Assembly: GCA_031263435.1 (NCBI GenBank)
Contig: JAISFT010000198.1
Span: 1 to 7,417, forward strand
Direction: 5' to 3'
From: Treponema sp.
GTDB taxonomy: Bacteria > Spirochaetota > Spirochaetia > Treponematales > Breznakiellaceae
DNA length: 7,417 nt
Below, piece by piece: positions 5,563 to 7,417 of this stretch; positions within the stretch are counted from its first letter, which is position 1; each line of letters starts with the position of its first letter. The position numbers and the translations under genes were made by a program. Under the pieces are notes generated by a model. That model was not told the DNA's origin. It saw only the letters and a list, made by a program, of their open reading frames with translations, and searched no databases.

Positions 5563-5596
5563 CCGGGGGAAGCGGCCCTTCGGCCGTTTCCCCCGG
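5563..5596. terminator. Strong hairpin between convergent genes, probable bidirectional terminator without T-run
   Basis: CCGGGGGAAGCGGCC (5563-5577) pairs over 15 bp with GGCCGTTTCCCCCGG (5582-5596) around a CTTC loop, with one G-T wobble. It starts five bases after the binding-protein stop and ends 11 bases before the end of the convergent gene. No T-run follows on either strand, so it may act by stability alone or protect 3' ends. Confidence 0.6.
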
Positions 5597-5607
5597 AGGC
5601 AGGGCTG

Positions 5608-6864
5608 CTAGTCAAACATCACTCCCAGCCATTTGCCAATCTCGCTTACGTTTTGGCCGATAAGGCCCAGGTCCACCTTTGCGGTGGTTTCCGCCACCAG
5701 GTACTGCCGGCCGGCGAAGGGGAAGCGGGCCCCCGGTCCTTCGATGTCCACAATCCCCATGGCATGGCCGTAATCCCGGGAAACCATGATGCCCGCGGGT
5801 ATGTTGGCCTGGGCAAGGAACAGGGCCCAAAGCAGGGCCCGGGAATCGCAGTCCCCCCGGCCTTCGGTTATGGCGCTTACCAGGTTTACAAAATCGCTGC
5901 CCAGGAGGTTCCGTTCATAGCGGAAGTCCTGAACATAGGCCAGGGCTTTGGCGGCTAGGGCATAATCGTCAAGGCCCGGGGCCGCAGATTCCGGCGTTTC
6001 CCCGGATTTGCTGAACAGGGCCTCGGCGTTCCAGCTCCGTTCCAGTTGGAACAGGGCATCGGCAAGCCGTTCCCAGGAATCCCGCCGGATCATCCGGTAG
6101 AAGCGGCGCCAGGCTTCCTGCCATTGGGGGGTTCTTTCAAACTGTCGCAGGACCTGAAATTCCCGGTCCACGAGGCCCTGGGCGGCCTCGGCGTCTCCGG
6201 CGGCGATGTGGACGATCAGGCTGCTGTTGAACAAGGGGGTTTCCCTCAGTTCACCCCGGGGCCAGGCGAATTCCGTAACGGGCCCCCAGTAGTACTGTTC
6301 CGCCGGGCCGGGGGCAATGGAATCGAGGCAGGAAAGGCCCAAAAGTTCCAGATCCGTGTTTCCCCCGGGGCCGTAGGCCAGGGCCAGGAGCAGGTCCTCC
6401 CCCCGGTCCAGGCAGAGCGCCCAGCCTTCGTAGGTCCTGCCTCCGGCCGGCGGACGGGCAGCCCTTCCTCCTGTCGGTGGAAGGACCGGCCTTCCTGCGT
6501 TGTCCAGGCGGAAATTGAGCCGGACCAGGGCGGCCCGACGGCCGTGGTAGTCGAAGGACTCGATTTCCCCTTCCCCGGAACTTGAACCGGACCCCAGCCG
6601 GGAGAGGACCGTTCGCAGACGTTCAACCGGATCTCCGCTTCTGTCGCTCAGATCAAGCTCAAAAAAAGCCCCCAGCCGGTGGCTAAAGGAAAGCTGTCCG
6701 GCCGCCGTGGAAGCCTGTACCTGGTACCCCGGGGGAGGATCCACAAGGAAGCCCCGGTCCGAAACATAGGGTTCCCCGTGGAGAGAAACGGTAAGGAGGA
6801 ACAGAAACGACAGGAACAAAAACGGCGTTATTTTCCTCCTGCTTATCATTGCTCTGCTTATCAT
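5608..6864 (-). CDS. Secreted transglutaminase-like protein of unknown function
   Basis: A 418-residue protein. An N-terminal signal sequence (basic MISRAMISRRK, then a hydrophobic stretch from about 14-28, probable cleavage near LHG-EP) predicts a periplasmic or exported location. The C-terminal part has a transglutaminase/cysteine-protease-like core: RGDCDS (336-341) gives candidate nucleophile C339, DYGHAMGIVD (364-373) gives H367, and YLVAETTAK (388-396) supplies a possible acidic partner at E392. The N-terminal half (about 30-190) is unrecognised and contains a Pro/Gly/Arg-rich linker near 124-143. It converges on the transporter operon and is divergent from the rluA-like gene, so a functional link to either is not evident. 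Start is ambiguous between residues 1 and 6 because of a short repeat. Protease, amidase, cross-linking or inactive scaffold roles are all possible. Confidence 0.8.
   Translation of the reverse strand: MISRAMISRRKITPFLFLSFLFLLTVSLHGEPYVSDRGFLVDPPPGYQVQASTAAGQLSFSHRLGAFFELDLSDRSGDPVERLRTVLSRLGSGSSSGEGEIESFDYHGRRAALVRLNFRLDNAGRPVLPPTGGRAARPPAGGRTYEGWALCLDRGEDLLLALAYGPGGNTDLELLGLSCLDSIAPGPAEQYYWGPVTEFAWPRGELRETPLFNSSLIVHIAAGDAEAAQGLVDREFQVLRQFERTPQWQEAWRRFYRMIRRDSWERLADALFQLERSWNAEALFSKSGETPESAAPGLDDYALAAKALAYVQDFRYERNLLGSDFVNLVSAITEGRGDCDSRALLWALFLAQANIPAGIMVSRDYGHAMGIVDIEGPGARFPFAGRQYLVAETTAKVDLGLIGQNVSEIGKWLGVMFD
6839..6864 (-). repeat. Duplicated start region (two ATGATAAGCAG copies, 15 bp apart)
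   Basis: On the minus strand ATGATAAGCAG occurs at 6864-6854 and again at 6849-6839, in frame, encoding MISRA-MISRR. The first ATG has a weak GGAAG upstream and the second a weak AGAG, so the ribosome binding sequence does not settle the start. Both give a functional-looking signal peptide; the second has the shorter basic region. Confidence 0.6.
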
Positions 6865-6887
6865 GGTGCTTCCAATATCGGTATAAT
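6858..6887 (+). promoter_or_regulatory. Promoter of the rluA-like gene, almost leaderless
   Basis: A perfect TATAAT (6882-6887) has TTATCA (6858-6863, 4 of 6 matches) 18 bases upstream. The predicted start point near 6894 is only about six bases before the ATG at 6900, and no Shine-Dalgarno sequence is visible (the leader reads CCCCCCCTGTTG). The -35 overlaps the start of the divergent gene at 6864. Confidence 0.5.
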
Positions 6888-6899
6888 CCCCCCCTGTTG

Positions 6900-7417
6900 A
6901 TGAAACGTATTGAGGTCCTCTTTGAAAATGCCCACTGTCTGGTCCTTAACAAGCCCGCGGGCCTGGCGGTTCAGGGCGGGGAGGGGGTGGAAAATTCCCT
7001 GGACCGAATTCTGGAGGCCGAATTCAAGCCCCGGCCCCTCCTGGTCCACCGGCTGGACAAGGATACCTCCGGGCTGATCCTCGCTGCGAAGAGCCGGGAG
7101 GCCGCGGCCCGTTTTTCCGCCCTCTTTGCCGGGCGCAGCGTCCGCGGCCCCGCTGCCCTCCGGGTCCCGGGGGCGGAGATTCGGAAGCTCTACCTGGCCG
7201 TCTGCGCGGGGCGTCCGCGGCCGGACGGGGGGATCATCCGCCTGGATCTGGAAGTTCGGGGGGGCAGCAGGGCAGCGGAAACGGGGTACCGTGTACTGGG
7301 AAGCCTTCCGCTCCCGGACGGCGGCTCCTGTTCCCGCCTGGAACTGGAGCTGGGAACCGGGCGGATGCACCAGATCCGCCGTCATCTGGCCCGGATTGGA
7401 CACCCGGTTCTGGGGGA
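6900..7417 (+). CDS. RluA-family pseudouridine synthase (N-terminal 172 residues, cut by window edge)
   Basis: This gene converts specific uridines of rRNA or tRNA to pseudouridine in the cytoplasm. The reading frame begins MKRIEVLFENAHCLVLNKPA, the usual start of the catalytic domain, so an N-terminal S4 domain is absent. HRLDKDTSGL (50-59) is the RluA signature with D53 the catalytic aspartate. KLYLAV (96-101) carries the conserved tyrosine region. GRMHQIRRHLARIGHPVLG (154-172) is the conserved C-terminal motif, cut by the edge. Between residues 80 and 95 (RSVRGPAALRVPGAEIRK) there appear to be about ten more residues than in typical members. The start has no Shine-Dalgarno sequence. The protein lies 35 bases from the divergent transglutaminase-like gene. 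The exact RNA target cannot be read from sequence. Confidence 0.9.
   Translation, partial: MKRIEVLFENAHCLVLNKPAGLAVQGGEGVENSLDRILEAEFKPRPLLVHRLDKDTSGLILAAKSREAAARFSALFAGRSVRGPAALRVPGAEIRKLYLAVCAGRPRPDGGIIRLDLEVRGGSRAAETGYRVLGSLPLPDGGSCSRLELELGTGRMHQIRRHLARIGHPVLG

Noticed and set aside
6861..7403. A 180-codon minus-strand frame antisense to the pseudouridine synthase
   Set aside because: The opposite strand holds the clear RluA signature. This frame results from high G+C content.

Overview
The window looks like chromosomal DNA from a spirochaete of the Treponema type, probably gut-associated. This is an inference from gene content: an Lpl-type sugar ABC system whose binding protein is not a lipoprotein, a LacI regulator with a 'SVNAVSLALN' recognition helix, a secreted transglutaminase-like protein, and a long intragenic poly-G run. 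It is not a marker-gene identification. I see no rRNA, tRNA, CRISPR array, transposase or prophage gene.

Left part (1-2008). A GH38 alpha-mannosidase gene (minus strand, start at 358, cut by the window edge) lies downstream of a LacI-family regulator (minus strand, 820-1869). Between them is a 461-bp non-coding gap. At 501-678 it holds an unusual run of four near-perfect, short-loop stem-loops, each with a different stem sequence. The regulator is transcribed divergently from the transporter operon. The 139-bp divergent region (1870-2008) holds a sigma70-like promoter for the transporter and a TTCAAG-N9-CTTGAA inverted repeat that could be an operator.

Middle (2009-5557). A three-gene operon encodes an importer of the LplB/LplC/LplA type: two six-helix permeases and a 543-residue periplasmic binding protein. 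No ATPase gene is present, as is usual for this family, which borrows a shared ATPase. The first permease gene carries an uninterrupted run of 19 G (2473-2491) that encodes a six-glycine loop. Losing or gaining one G truncates the protein before its ATPase-coupling loop, so this is a strong candidate phase-variable switch for the transporter. The operon ends at a strong hairpin shared with a convergent gene.

Right part (5563-7417). By eye this part is clearly more G+C rich. It holds a secreted transglutaminase-like protein of unknown role (minus strand) and, divergently, the start of an RluA-family pseudouridine synthase that runs off the right edge. A consensus TATAAT sits so close to the rluA-like start codon that its mRNA may be nearly leaderless.

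Working model (inference): LacI regulator, LplABC importer and GH38 enzyme form a small alpha-mannoside utilisation locus. The binding protein captures a sugar or oligosaccharide in the periplasm, the permeases import it, the cytoplasmic mannosidase cleaves it, and the regulator senses the ligand. The poly-G run would add stochastic on/off control.
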